Source of the DNA: Morganella morganii
GTDB lineage: Bacteria; Pseudomonadota; Gammaproteobacteria; Enterobacterales; Enterobacteriaceae
NCBI RefSeq assembly: GCF_019402645.1
Contig: NZ_VKKS01000001.1
Span: 2,300,769 to 2,364,768, forward strand
Direction of reading: 5' to 3'
DNA length: 64,000 bases
Positions 30,611-40,305 of the stretch are shown piece after piece (position 1 is the first letter of the stretch; every line of letters starts with the position of its first letter). Under the pieces are notes generated by a model. The model had not been told where the DNA came from, did no database searches, and worked only from the letters and a program-made list of their open reading frames with translations. Made by a program: the position numbers and the translations under genes.

Positions 30611-30952
30611 ATGTCCGTTACACTGCGTACCTGTTTAGCCGTATCTTTCAGCCTGCTGCTGAGCTCCGGTTGCTCAATGCATCTTGCCAATGACAGCTGG
30701 ACCGGGCGGGATAAAGCCCAACATTTTGCCTTTTCAGCCGCAACAGCGATTGCCGCTAATGCTTATGGTGATCACCAGAACCGGCAGCACCGGCACAGCG
30801 TACAATTCGGTATCGGCTTTTCTGTTGCACTGGGTGCCGCCAAAGAGTTTTATGACAGCCGCCCGGGCGGCACCGGCTGGAGTGTAAAAGATTTTGTCTG
30901 GGATATCGCCGGCGCTGTTGCCGGTTACAGTGTGTACCAATCGCTGAAATAA
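30611..30952 (+). CDS. yfiM: YfiM family lipoprotein
   Basis: This is a 113-residue predicted lipoprotein of the YfiM/DUF2279 family. The lipobox LSSGC puts the lipidated cysteine at residue 21. The mature part has the family features [20 protein letters not shown] and GVAK-like [28 protein letters not shown], with hydrophobic helices. The function is not known. As in E. coli it follows pssA, but the gene next to it in E. coli (kgtP) is absent; low-G+C accessory DNA starts right after it. Confidence 0.9.
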   Translation: MSVTLRTCLAVSFSLLLSSGCSMHLANDSWTGRDKAQHFAFSAATAIAANAYGDHQNRQHRHSVQFGIGFSVALGAAKEFYDSRPGGTGWSVKDFVWDIAGAVAGYSVYQSLK

Positions 30953-31403
30953 AAATCCGATGACCGGACAGTGTTAATTTTGTGAACAATATCGCATAAA
31001 ATAATGCCTTGTTACATTTACTTGTCCGGCAATAACATCATCCCGGATGATGTAAAAAATTAATAACCTTTCGAATTAAATAACGCTATTTATCTTTATT
31101 CTGTTTTTAAATAACATAATTTAAAATCATTCTTACGTAAAATATACTGAAATGAAAATAATACTTTCATTATTGCTCTGATAATAATAAGAATCAAAAA
31201 ATCAAGAATAAGTAAGAATGAAAATAATATGTCTAAGTGCAAATACTCACAATAAAAATAAAATAATAATGTATTCATATCATTAGATTACCGCAATAGG
31301 AATACACTCATTTCATTTATAGTAAACACACCATAATTAATTGATAATAATAAATATTAGGATCTTTTCCCTTTTACCTTTATTTCGAATACAGGTCACT
31401 ATT
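30953..31403. other. Strongly AT-rich gap before the autotransporter
   Basis: About 450 bases with no convincing gene and much lower G+C than the core on its left. A 60-codon minus-strand frame here is poly-Ile/Leu/Phe of the kind AT-rich DNA makes by chance. The region must carry the autotransporter promoter and is the left border of the accessory block; H-NS silencing would be expected but cannot be seen. Confidence 0.5.
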
Positions 31404-34400
31404 ATGACATTTAAACTCTCACAAATTACCATATTGGTAGTTAGTGCGCTTTCCGCGTCAGCAGCAATTGCTGCAACTATCGATGAAACTGTTAATGTAA
31501 ACAATAACATTCCCGGTCCGGTTATCACCGGACATAATAATTCCAACGATACCATTAAATATACAGGTACCGTCAGTAACAGCCCGAACACAACCACATT
31601 TGTTGGCCGGGAATCAGCAACAGAAAGCGGCGTATATTATACAAATGTAACAGATGGTAACAATAATGTCATCGGTGTCAGACCTAATTATGACTACAAA
31701 TATTTCTATTCTCCGGTTGAAGTGGATGGACTGACTATTACTGATTCCCATGTACGTATCAATGGCAAAGCAGATAATTTAACCGTTAATGGTGATTCCG
31801 TAGTGACTATCACCGGTAATGATGCCTATGAGCAGTACCGTGGTGCTAATTATGAGAATCCATCTGATCCGGGCTCAACATATACACCTAACCGTCACGG
31901 TTTCACTAACAACCGCCAGGATGAGGTTACGATCAGTACCGGGAACGGTACATATAATGATAATTCCAAACAATATCTGGACGGGCAGCATATTGGTGAT
32001 GTAAAAACCAACGGCAGCAATAGTTCAAGCTTAACCATTAAAGGCACTGTTGTTAACGATGCCCGTTTAGGTGCCGATAATGGTGAATATCTGGTTGCCA
32101 CCGGTGATACCTTTAACGGCAAAGCCGAGCAGCATGTCGGTGAGCGCTCACTGTCACAAGGCGCAACCTTTAACGACCAGAGCTCGCAGCATCTCAAAGG
32201 TAAAGACGGCCAAAAAGCCATATCCCTTGATGCAACCTTTACCGGCACAGCCGGCGTAAAACATACCGGTCAGACTGTCGGCAGTAATGGCCTGGCCATT
32301 GATTCCACATTTGATTACGCGGATCAGGATATCTCTTCCGGCGGTGTTGCCAAAAATAACACACTCCGTAACGGCGATCAGTCTGTCAAAGGCGAGGCGA
32401 TTAATACCAGCATCACTAACGGTAATCAGACTATCAGCGGCAAAGCCACCACAAACAGTATCGATAACACCAATGGCACACACGGCCTTCAGTTAGTCAG
32501 CGGTGAAGCGACTGACAATACACTGAAAAACGCCGGCCAGATCATTGAGAAAACCGGTGTTGCTGTTAAAAACATCATCGATAATACCGATGGTGAGCAC
32601 GGCATCCAGGTTGTGCGCGGTAATGCGGCAGATAACACGCTGATCAACACTGACCAGCATGTTGAAAAAGACGGTATCGCCTCGGTTAAAAACGACATCA
32701 CTGACGGCAGCCAGCTTGTGGATGGTTTCGCCGAAAACAATACCATTACCAATAAAGCCGGTAATCGCGGTAAACAGGTTATCAATGGCACCGCCAATAA
32801 CAACACTCTGACTGAAACGGATCAGACTGTCGGCAAAGACGGCATTGCCGGTATTAAAAACGATATCACCAACGGCAGCCAGTATGTGGATGGTTTTGCC
32901 GAAAACAATACCATCACCAATCAAGCCGATAAACGTGGTGAGCAGGTTATTAACGGCACCGCAAATAATAACAATCTGACCAATACGAATCAGTTTGTCA
33001 GTGGTACAGCAACAACCAACAACCTGAACAATGCGTATCAGACAGTGAAAAACGGCGGGCTTGCCACAGATAATACCCTGAGCGGAGATTCATATTTAAC
33101 CATTGAAAATGGCGGCGAGGCGAAAAATAACACCCTGAATGACAACGTTGGTATGACTGTTGATATTAATGGTAAAGCCACCGGTAAAACCATCTTTAAC
33201 GGCAAAAATCATCTTGAGCTGTATGCTGCCGCCGCAAATGGCGCATATGTGGAAGATCTCACTCTCAGTCAGACCAAAGGCGAAAGCTCTGTCACCGTTT
33301 ATGAGGGAACCAACGAACACGATGCTGTCACTGTCGGTACATTAAACGGTAAAGCTGCGGTGAATTTTGACCACAGGACTAATCCGGCCGGCCATACTCA
33401 GATGAATATCAATAATCTGGGTAATAATGATCCGGCACAGTATGATAACACCACGTTAGATTTCACCATGAACAGCAATATCCTCAATGGTAACTCTGAT
33501 TTCATCAATACTGATAATGCATATGGTCAGCACTATGTCACCATTATTGAACGGGATACCGGTAAAGAAGCCGTTCTGAACCGTCCTCAGTCCGCCGATT
33601 TTGCATATGTGAAAAACGCAGACGGTGACAGCAATGCCGTTTTTGGCATGAAGGATGCAGACGGGAACATTCTTGACCTGATGGATGCAGGTACTTACAT
33701 CCATAATATTCAGTCCCGTACCGGTGCCGGCAATGACACCACCTGGTCATTCACCGCAACAGATCGCCTGACACCAAGTGCCCGTGCGGTTCTCGCACTG
33801 TCCGGCGCGCCACAGCTGATGTACAACAACGAAGTTGATCACCTGCGTGCCCGTCTGCATATGCTGCGTACCAGCGACAGTATTGAGAACGGCCTCTGGA
33901 TGCAGGGCATCGGCAGTAATACCAAAGTGGATAAAGATCAGATTCAGTACAAACTCAAACACGCCGGTCTGGAACTGGGCGCGGATTATCAGTTAGCATT
34001 AAACAGTGACAGCAAACTGGTTCTGGGCGGATTCACCGGGTTTGATAAAGGTGATGTCAAAAATAGCTGGTCGGGAACCAGTGATATTGACAGCTATACC
34101 TTCGGTGCATATGCCACTTATCTGAATACCAATGGCTGGTATGCGGATGCATTACTGAAATATAACCACTTTGACAATAAACTGAAGACAACATCCACCA
34201 ACGGTTATGATGTCAGCAGCGACAAATACGCTACCTCTGTCTGGGGGGGAGCACTGGAAACCGGTTATACTTTTAGCTTCACTAATCAGACCTTTATCAC
34301 CCCTTACGGTCAGTTAGCCTATAACCGGATGGGCAACAAGAAAATCACACTGAGCAATGAAATGGAAGCTGAAATCAAAAGTCAGCGTTCATTCACCAGT

Positions 34401-34685
34401 GAACTGGGTGTGAATGCCGGTAAAGACTTCAGCTTCAATAATGGCCTGATGTTCTCTCCTTACGTGAAAGCCGCATGGAATCATCAGTATGAAAATGGTA
34501 ATGAAGTTGAGTTTAACAGTTTCAACACCATTAACACGGATTTATCCGGCAGTACCGGTAAATTCGGTGCCGGTTTCAATGCCCGCTATAACAACGTGAA
34601 TATGTTCATGGAATTACAGCACATTGCCGGTGACGCGGTTTACTCGCCGATTAACGGACAGATTGGTATCCGCTATAACTTCTGA
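31404..34685 (+). CDS. AIDA-type autotransporter adhesin
   Basis: This is a type Va autotransporter of 1,093 residues from ATG 31404. The signal peptide is MTFKLSQITILVVSALSASAAIAA. The passenger (about residues 25-790) is a Thr/Asn/Gly-rich repetitive beta-helix with short motifs such as DNTL and QxVxGxATxNxLxN, typical of AIDA-I/Ag43-like adhesins. Two 56-residue repeats lie at residues 413-524. The C-terminal beta-barrel (about 800-1,093) starts near DHLRARLHMLRTSDSIENGLWMQG and ends in IGIRYNF, the aromatic terminal residue used for BAM insertion. No protease motif is obvious, so adhesion or aggregation is the likely role. It sits alone, with a terminator, next to T6SS genes but in an AT-rich context. 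Confidence 0.88.
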   Translation: MTFKLSQITILVVSALSASAAIAATIDETVNVNNNIPGPVITGHNNSNDTIKYTGTVSNSPNTTTFVGRESATESGVYYTNVTDGNNNVIGVRPNYDYKYFYSPVEVDGLTITDSHVRINGKADNLTVNGDSVVTITGNDAYEQYRGANYENPSDPGSTYTPNRHGFTNNRQDEVTISTGNGTYNDNSKQYLDGQHIGDVKTNGSNSSSLTIKGTVVNDARLGADNGEYLVATGDTFNGKAEQHVGERSLSQGATFNDQSSQHLKGKDGQKAISLDATFTGTAGVKHTGQTVGSNGLAIDSTFDYADQDISSGGVAKNNTLRNGDQSVKGEAINTSITNGNQTISGKATTNSIDNTNGTHGLQLVSGEATDNTLKNAGQIIEKTGVAVKNIIDNTDGEHGIQVVRGNAADNTLINTDQHVEKDGIASVKNDITDGSQLVDGFAENNTITNKAGNRGKQVINGTANNNTLTETDQTVGKDGIAGIKNDITNGSQYVDGFAENNTITNQADKRGEQVINGTANNNNLTNTNQFVSGTATTNNLNNAYQTVKNGGLATDNTLSGDSYLTIENGGEAKNNTLNDNVGMTVDINGKATGKTIFNGKNHLELYAAAANGAYVEDLTLSQTKGESSVTVYEGTNEHDAVTVGTLNGKAAVNFDHRTNPAGHTQMNINNLGNNDPAQYDNTTLDFTMNSNILNGNSDFINTDNAYGQHYVTIIERDTGKEAVLNRPQSADFAYVKNADGDSNAVFGMKDADGNILDLMDAGTYIHNIQSRTGAGNDTTWSFTATDRLTPSARAVLALSGAPQLMYNNEVDHLRARLHMLRTSDSIENGLWMQGIGSNTKVDKDQIQYKLKHAGLELGADYQLALNSDSKLVLGGFTGFDKGDVKNSWSGTSDIDSYTFGAYATYLNTNGWYADALLKYNHFDNKLKTTSTNGYDVSSDKYATSVWGGALETGYTFSFTNQTFITPYGQLAYNRMGNKKITLSNEMEAEIKSQRSFTSELGVNAGKDFSFNNGLMFSPYVKAAWNHQYENGNEVEFNSFNTINTDLSGSTGKFGAGFNARYNNVNMFMELQHIAGDAVYSPINGQIGIRYNF
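32640..32975 (+). repeat. Two tandem 168-base repeats in the autotransporter passenger
   Basis: Units 32640-32807 and 32808-32975 are in frame and encode 56-residue repeats sharing the core VDGFAENNTITN and QVINGTANNN. A more degenerate unit precedes them (from about 32505). DNA similarity is high enough to allow slippage or recombination, changing passenger length. Confidence 0.85.
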
Positions 34686-34703
34686 TACATTATCAGAGCC
34701 TGA

Positions 34704-34731
34704 AAAAGCTGCCTTACGGCAGCTTTTTTTA
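34704..34731 (+). terminator. Rho-independent terminator after the autotransporter
   Basis: A 10-base perfect stem (AAAAGCTGCC at 34704-34713, TTAC loop, complement at 34718-34727) followed by T residues. Confidence 0.93.
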
Positions 34732-34827
34732 TCCGGTTAATTATACGTTTATGATAGATAATAATGACCAGTAAAATAAATTACTCTCAGCGTAAAGATA
34801 TCCATTATTTGATATGGACATAAATAA

Positions 34828-35538
34828 TCAAATATAGTTAAGATATCCCTGTCGGATAATCTCATTCACTTTCTTTATACGGTAACGGATATTTGAACGC
34901 AACCAGCTATCCTGAGTCCATTCATTATCAACCGTTTCCTGACCAAACAGATGTGATGCAATCTCCCGCTGAGAATAACCTTTATTTAAGCCATCCATCA
35001 TTCTTAGTAATAACTTATTATCTTCAGAGAGTGACGAACATTTCGCGTTATCATTAAGAACCTCATTAATAATATCTGTATTATTTCTCTTGCTGTTTAA
35101 TTCAAGAGATATATAAATATACCTTCTGAATATATTTTCAGTATCACTTCCAGGATTAATAAAAAACTGAAAATAACCATGATTATTAAAGACTTTAATA
35201 CAGTATATTCCGTTATTTAAAATGATAGTTCTGTAATCTATGTTCTCTTTTTTTAATATGTTATCTATTGACAAATTTCCTTCACGACTCAGTAACACTC
35301 TGAATGAGCGCCTGCTGAGCCCTTCCGCCCAGAAAACATCATCTGCTGTACACTCAGGGTTCACATACCTCAGCAGCCCCCATTTTGTTTCCGCATTCAT
35401 ATCTGATGCTGTTTGTCTTTGCGGATCATGATGATGATATTTTTCAGATGTGTTGCAGTGTAATTTCCAGTCTTCAGCATACTCCGGAATTCTGCGCAGA
35501 AACTCCCATGCGATGTCGGTACATCCTTTGATACCCAT
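34828..35538 (-). CDS. DUF6499/DUF2285-type putative regulator
   Basis: This 236-residue protein looks like a transcriptional regulator of the kind pairing an N-terminal DUF6499 domain (AWEFLRRIPEYAEDWKLH, about residues 9-26, then WGLLRYVNPECTADDVFWAEG) with a C-terminal DUF2285 helix-turn-helix. The latter has YSQREIASHLFGQETVDNEW at about 190-210, followed by SWLRSNIRYRIKKVNEII. There is no signal peptide. It lies between the autotransporter and the T6SS operon, opposite in strand to both, so it is placed to control one or both. Codon use is AT-rich (many ATA, TTA, AAT). Family assignment is from recalled patterns; function is inferred. Confidence 0.7.
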   Translation of the reverse strand: MGIKGCTDIAWEFLRRIPEYAEDWKLHCNTSEKYHHHDPQRQTASDMNAETKWGLLRYVNPECTADDVFWAEGLSRRSFRVLLSREGNLSIDNILKKENIDYRTIILNNGIYCIKVFNNHGYFQFFINPGSDTENIFRRYIYISLELNSKRNNTDIINEVLNDNAKCSSLSEDNKLLLRMMDGLNKGYSQREIASHLFGQETVDNEWTQDSWLRSNIRYRIKKVNEIIRQGYLNYI

Positions 35539-35989
35539 AACAATACCTCTGCTGACCTGATACTATTTGAATATAAAGATAATTATATTTTTTTAACTAC
35601 ATCGTAAAAAACAAAATGAAGATATATAACTATATCAACCTGCGGTAATAACGATATTATATTTTTATGTGAAAATCATATCACAGCGCAAGAACATAAC
35701 AAGAAAATAACAAGAACATAAAATGACAATCAACATCACAACATTTAATAAACTTATGAAAAAAAATGGATTATCAACGATATATTCCGATTTTTATTTA
35801 TACACATACCATGATTTTAAGAAAAATCCTTGCATTTTTACATTTTTCATGAAATTTAATCACATTAAGATTAGTCCTCGTAAAACCTACAAGGTGATAA
35901 TTATTATTTTAAATTTATCCCTTTTTTAAAAACAGCCCCCGATATTAGGATGAAATCAAACAGGACGTTAATAACTTCGGGATGTGATA
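35539..35989. other. AT-rich divergent promoter region (regulator / T6SS)
   Basis: About 450 bases between the divergent regulator and tssA. A 68-codon frame at 35723-35929 lacks a ribosome-binding site and has chance-like composition. The region must hold the promoters of both transcription units; I could not point to specific operators. Confidence 0.5.
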
Positions 35990-36973
35990 ATGGATATAAA
36001 TGATCACGATATTTACGGCGTAGAATTCGACCCGCTTTTCAGCGAGATTGAAGCTATTCTGACTCAGTCTGAAGAGTCAGCCAATCCGTTATCCGGAGAA
36101 GATGAACTTCCGCAGATTAACTGGATAGCTATTTCAGAAAAGACCAGTGAGTTATTATATCAATATAAAGATCTGCGTGTTTTACTGTGGTCACTACGGG
36201 CAAATCTGTATATTAACGGTATTTCATCTTTATTCAGCGGAATAAAAACACTGAGTGAATTGATTGAAAATAACAGTGAATTATTATATCCGAAATCAGA
36301 GGATGGTGATATCCGCAGCGGTCATGCTGCGGCGCTGGGATGGTTATCCGCATCGCAATGTATTTCAGAGCTGAAGCAGACAAAAATCACCACTGACCAT
36401 AACTATACCCTGAATGATATCGCCTCCATCGACAGCGGCGAAATGCGGGATAATTACGCCACATCTCTGAGTGCGCTGTTAACATCACTCACTAACAGTG
36501 ATGACATCAATATCAATAATATTTCCGGACATTTTTCGTTTGTTATACAGTCACTTGATAAAATTGAACTGTACGCTAATCAATATACTGACGGCTATAT
36601 TCTCGATTGCAGCGTATTAAAACAATTCCTGACGCGCTGTATCAGTACCCTTAATCAGCTGACCTCTTTTTCTGATGCTGATAATAATACTGAACCACAG
36701 GAAGCGTTCCCTGACGGCGATAATCAATATGTTCCGGCAGCAGCATCATTAAACGGGCCGGTCAGAATTACTGATATTACATTACGTTCCCGCCAGGAAG
36801 TATTAATTATGCTGGACTGCATACTTGATTATTTTCAGCGTTATGAGCCCAGCCACCCGGTTCCGATATTTATCCAGCGTTCCAAACAAATGATTGGAAT
36901 GGATTTCGCCTCAATCGTTGAAAAACTCCTTCCGGAGTCAGTCAGCACATTACAACAATTTACCGGAAAGTAA
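35990..36973 (+). CDS. tssA: Type VI secretion protein TssA
   Basis: TssA caps and primes the growing T6SS sheath. The ImpA N-terminal domain is recognisable in DLRVLLWSLRANLYINGISSLFSGIKTL, then LLYPKSEDGDIRSGHAAALGWLSAS; the C-terminal part has RSRQEVLIMLDCILDYFQRYEPSHPVPIFIQRSKQMI, ending FASIVEKLLPES. It is a short-form TssA of 327 residues from ATG 35990 (GGGA seven bases upstream), with a GTG six bases earlier as alternative. It is the first gene of the T6SS operon. AT-rich codon use in its 5' half differs from the later tss genes. Confidence 0.9.
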   Translation: MDINDHDIYGVEFDPLFSEIEAILTQSEESANPLSGEDELPQINWIAISEKTSELLYQYKDLRVLLWSLRANLYINGISSLFSGIKTLSELIENNSELLYPKSEDGDIRSGHAAALGWLSASQCISELKQTKITTDHNYTLNDIASIDSGEMRDNYATSLSALLTSLTNSDDININNISGHFSFVIQSLDKIELYANQYTDGYILDCSVLKQFLTRCISTLNQLTSFSDADNNTEPQEAFPDGDNQYVPAAASLNGPVRITDITLRSRQEVLIMLDCILDYFQRYEPSHPVPIFIQRSKQMIGMDFASIVEKLLPESVSTLQQFTGK

Positions 36974-37003
36974 TATTTACTTTATTGCAATGAGGATTGT
37001 GAG

Positions 37004-37561
37004 ATGGCCAAAGATATCAGCTCTCAGAAATTTATCGGCAGAAATAATGCACCGCGTGTTCAGATTGAGTATGACGTCGAAATTTACGGTTCGCAAAAGA
37101 AAGTTGAACTTCCGTTTGTTACCGGCGTTATGACGGATTTATCAGGGCATCGTGCCGTTCCTCTGCCATCCGTGGAAGAGCGTCAGTTTCTCACCTTTGA
37201 CCAGGATAATTTTGACTCCCGGATGCGGGCAATCCGTCCCCGCCTTTCCTTCTACGTCGAAAATATGCTCAGCGACAATCCGGAAGACCTGCTGGATGTT
37301 GAACTGGAATTTGAGTCGATGGAGGACTTCGAGCCGGGGGCAATTGCCGCCAGAGTTCCGCAGATGCGGAAACTGCTGGAAGCCAGGGCTCATCTGACGG
37401 ATTTGATTACTTATATGGACGGAAAATCCAGTGCTGAGGATGTTATCCGGCAATTACTGGAACAACCCGATTTCTTAATCCGTCTGGCGAATGATGCGAA
37501 AGGCACTGTTGCTGCTGCCGGATCGGAAATAACTGATGCGAACGGGGAGAAAGACGAGTGA
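37004..37561 (+). CDS. tssB: T6SS sheath small subunit TssB (VipA)
   Basis: TssB interleaves with TssC to form the contractile sheath around the Hcp tube. The 185-residue protein has the family start SQKFIGRNNAPRVQIEYDVE and the core PFVTGVMTDLSGH, with FDSRMRAIRPRLSFYVEN. It follows tssA by 30 bases and overlaps tssC by four (GTGA), implying coupled translation of the stoichiometric pair. Confidence 0.95.
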   Translation: MAKDISSQKFIGRNNAPRVQIEYDVEIYGSQKKVELPFVTGVMTDLSGHRAVPLPSVEERQFLTFDQDNFDSRMRAIRPRLSFYVENMLSDNPEDLLDVELEFESMEDFEPGAIAARVPQMRKLLEARAHLTDLITYMDGKSSAEDVIRQLLEQPDFLIRLANDAKGTVAAAGSEITDANGEKDE

Positions 37562-39072
37562 GCGAACAATTTACCCATAATACGAACGCGGCGGAACAGG
37601 CAGTATTAACCACTCCCGGTGAGCAGAGCGAATTAGATATTCTGTTACAGCGTTCATTCAGACCCAGCACCACGGAAGCCTCCGAGGCTGTCCGCAGTGC
37701 CATCAATACCCTGGCGGAATATGCCAATTTCGGCAAAGTAAAAGTCAGCCGTGATGTTGTGCTGACCATTGAATCCATGGTGGCGGAAATTGACGATAAA
37801 TTATCCGCACAAATGAACCGGATACTGCATAACAAAGAGTATCAAAAGCTGGAATCCTCCTGGCGGGGACTCAGCTACCTTGTTGATAATACAGATGTCA
37901 GTGAAACTCTGAAGATCCGCGTATTAAATATCAGCAAAGATGAGCTGTCCAAAACACTCCGGCGCTACCGGGGTTCCGCCTGGGATCAGAGCCCGATCTT
38001 TAAAGCGGTGTATGAGCAGGAATATGGCCAGTTTGGTGGTGAACCTTTTGGTTGTATGATCGGCGATTATGAATTTGATCACAGCAACAAAAGTGTCTCT
38101 CTGCTGACGGAAATCTCCAAAATTGCCGCAGCGGCACACTGTCCGTTTGTTACCTCCGCCGCACCATCCATCATGCAGATGAATAACTGGCAGGAGCTGG
38201 GGAACCCGCGTGATATCGGCAAAATATTCACCACTCCGGAATATGCTCCGTGGCGGCGTCTGCGTGACAGCAACGACTCCCGCTATCTGGTGATGACCAT
38301 GCCGCGTTTTCTTTCCCGGCTGCCGTATGGTGAGAAAACCAATCCGATTGAGGATTTCGCCTTTGAGGAAGTGGTGAATCCGTATGATGTCAATGATTTC
38401 AGCTGGACAAATGCGGCTTATGCCATGGGTGTGAATATCAACCGCGCCTTCGCGGAATACGGCTGGTGCTCACGTATCCGTGGAATTGAATCGGGTGGTT
38501 CGGTGGAAGAATTACCGGCTTATGCATTCCCGTCAGATGAAGGTGGTTATGAGCTGACCTGCCCGACTGAAATTGCGATTTCCGATCGCCGTGAAAATGA
38601 ATTATCCAATGCCGGTTTTTTACCGCTGGTTTACCGCAAGCATTCTGACTTCGCTGCGTTTATCGGTTCCTGCACACTGCACAAGCCGGTTATTTATGAA
38701 GACCCGGATGCCACTGCGAATGCGAAATTATCAGCCCGTCTGCCTTATATCTTTGCCACCTGCCGGTTTGCACATTATCTCAAATGTATTGTGCGCGACA
38801 AAATCGGTTCTTTCCGCTCGCGGGATGATATGCAGATCTGGCTGAATGACTGGCTGATGAAATATGTTGACGGCGACCCGACAATCTCCACGGAAGCCAC
38901 AAAAGCAAAACGTCCGTTAGCCGCTGCCGAAGTGCATGTGGAAGATGTTGAAGATGATCCGGGCTTTTATAAAGCACATTTTTATTTACGCCCGCATTAT
39001 CAGCTGGAAGGGATGACCGTGTCATTACGCCTGGTATCTAAATTACCTTCCAGTAAAGAAAATAATAAATAA
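37558..39072 (+). CDS. tssC: T6SS sheath large subunit TssC (VipB)
   Basis: TssC forms the outer and inner bulk of the contractile sheath. Signature regions are ESSWRGLSYLVDNTDVSETLKIRVLNISKDEL, YGQFGGEPFGCMIGDYEFDH, ISKIAAAAHCPFVTSAAP and the C-terminal YKAHFYLRPHYQLEGMTVSLRLVSKLP. Length 504 is in the normal range (about 490-510). It starts at GTG within the tssB stop. In most systems ClpV recognises the TssC N-terminus; no clpV is present in this window. Confidence 0.95.
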   Translation: MSEQFTHNTNAAEQAVLTTPGEQSELDILLQRSFRPSTTEASEAVRSAINTLAEYANFGKVKVSRDVVLTIESMVAEIDDKLSAQMNRILHNKEYQKLESSWRGLSYLVDNTDVSETLKIRVLNISKDELSKTLRRYRGSAWDQSPIFKAVYEQEYGQFGGEPFGCMIGDYEFDHSNKSVSLLTEISKIAAAAHCPFVTSAAPSIMQMNNWQELGNPRDIGKIFTTPEYAPWRRLRDSNDSRYLVMTMPRFLSRLPYGEKTNPIEDFAFEEVVNPYDVNDFSWTNAAYAMGVNINRAFAEYGWCSRIRGIESGGSVEELPAYAFPSDEGGYELTCPTEIAISDRRENELSNAGFLPLVYRKHSDFAAFIGSCTLHKPVIYEDPDATANAKLSARLPYIFATCRFAHYLKCIVRDKIGSFRSRDDMQIWLNDWLMKYVDGDPTISTEATKAKRPLAAAEVHVEDVEDDPGFYKAHFYLRPHYQLEGMTVSLRLVSKLPSSKENNK

Positions 39073-39208
39073 AAGATTTATTGCTGAGCACGAATGAGTA
39101 TCTGTTTTTACTATCAGGAGACACATTCTCAGGGACGAGAAAATGATGTTTATATTTCATGTCAGAAATATATTTAATTGTCGTAATACCAATTCAGGAG
39201 TGAATTAA

Positions 39209-39727
39209 ATGACAGCATTAGTCGATTATTTTTTAAAAATTGAAGGTGTTGAAGGTGAATCTCCGGATCAGCAATATGGCGGATGGATCCAGCTTCAGGC
39301 CTGGCAATGGTCCGAAGAAAACGCCGGGCGCTGGGGTTTCGGAAGTGGTGGTGGTTCCGGGAAAGTGGAAATGAAAGATTTTGAATTCCGCATGGTCAGC
39401 AACAAAGCATCGCCAAAGCTGTTTCTGATGTGTGCGACCGGGGAACATATCCCGCAGGCAAAACTGGTCTGCCGTAAATCCGGTAATGGTCAGCAGGATT
39501 TTATGACCGTCACCTTCAGTAATTGCCTGGTCTCAACCTTTAAGACAGTCGGTAATATGCCTTTGGATCCGCAGACTAAAGTGGATGCGGATACCGTACT
39601 GCCGACCGATGTGATCAGTCTGAACTTTGCCCGCATTGAAGTGGAATATAAAGAGCAGAAAAATGATGGTTCTATGGGTGCCGTTATTAAAGCAGGTTAC
39701 GACCTGAAGGCAAACGCCCGTATTTAA
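39209..39727 (+). CDS. hcp: T6SS tube protein Hcp (TssD)
   Basis: Hcp hexamers stack into the tube expelled by the sheath. The 172-residue protein shows the family pattern ALVDYFLKIEGVEGESPDQQYGGWIQLQAWQWSEEN, then KVEMKDFEFRMVSNKASPKLFLMCATGEHIPQAKL and a beta-strand end. It has its own AGGAG site after a 137-base gap from tssC; a high-level transcript from a local promoter is plausible. No C-terminal effector extension. Confidence 0.96.
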   Translation: MTALVDYFLKIEGVEGESPDQQYGGWIQLQAWQWSEENAGRWGFGSGGGSGKVEMKDFEFRMVSNKASPKLFLMCATGEHIPQAKLVCRKSGNGQQDFMTVTFSNCLVSTFKTVGNMPLDPQTKVDADTVLPTDVISLNFARIEVEYKEQKNDGSMGAVIKAGYDLKANARI

Positions 39728-39827
39728 CCGGCTGTAATACAGGAAAACTATGTCACGATTATTATTTGTCTGTAAGACGGATAAATAATGTATTGCGGTA
39801 TGGTTTTCCCTTTACGGAAATTGCAAT

Positions 39828-40271
39828 ATGAAATCATCAGCGCCGATGTTATTTGATAAATTAAGTCTGAACAGACGAAGAATACATTTACCTCAGTGGC
39901 GTGATGTTTTATTACGCGATATTGAATTGTTATTAAATGATGCAGCACACAGCGCCTCATTAGCATTAGATAAAAAAATACACTGTATTAATTCTGTGAT
40001 TAATTACGGACTGCCGACACTCAGCCCGAAAGTACCGGTGAATACTGACCCGATTGTACTGGCAAAAAGAATACAGCAAATCATTGCAACATTTGAACCG
40101 AGACTGGATCCGCGTTCAATCAGGGTCACACCGTTTGTGAATAAGAATGAAACCTGGACCCTGGCACTGCTTTTCGACATTTATGCCAAAACTAATTTGC
40201 CGGATGAAGACCTTACCGTGAATTTACGCATCGCCCTGGATTATTCATACGGCAGTGTCCGCGTCATCTGA
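39828..40271 (+). CDS. tssE: T6SS baseplate protein TssE
   Basis: TssE is a gp25-like wedge protein of the T6SS baseplate. The 147-residue protein has RRIHLPQWRDVLLRDIELLLND at the N-terminus, then INSVINYGLPTLSP (family core S-V-x-N-Y-G-L), and ends with VTPFVNKNETWTLALLFDIYAKTN and a beta-rich lysozyme-like tail. It is shorter and less conserved than the others, but position between hcp and tssF supports the call. Confidence 0.88.
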   Translation: MKSSAPMLFDKLSLNRRRIHLPQWRDVLLRDIELLLNDAAHSASLALDKKIHCINSVINYGLPTLSPKVPVNTDPIVLAKRIQQIIATFEPRLDPRSIRVTPFVNKNETWTLALLFDIYAKTNLPDEDLTVNLRIALDYSYGSVRVI

Positions 40272-40305
40272 TCCGGCACACTAATCTTAACGACAGGATG
40301 CCATT

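Noticed and set aside
31096-31278. Minus-strand 60-residue ORF in the AT-rich gap
   Set aside because: Ile/Leu/Phe-rich, no binding site, chance frame in AT-rich DNA.
35723-35929. 68-residue ORF before tssA
   Set aside because: No binding site, Lys/Ile/Phe/Tyr-rich as expected by chance in AT-rich DNA.
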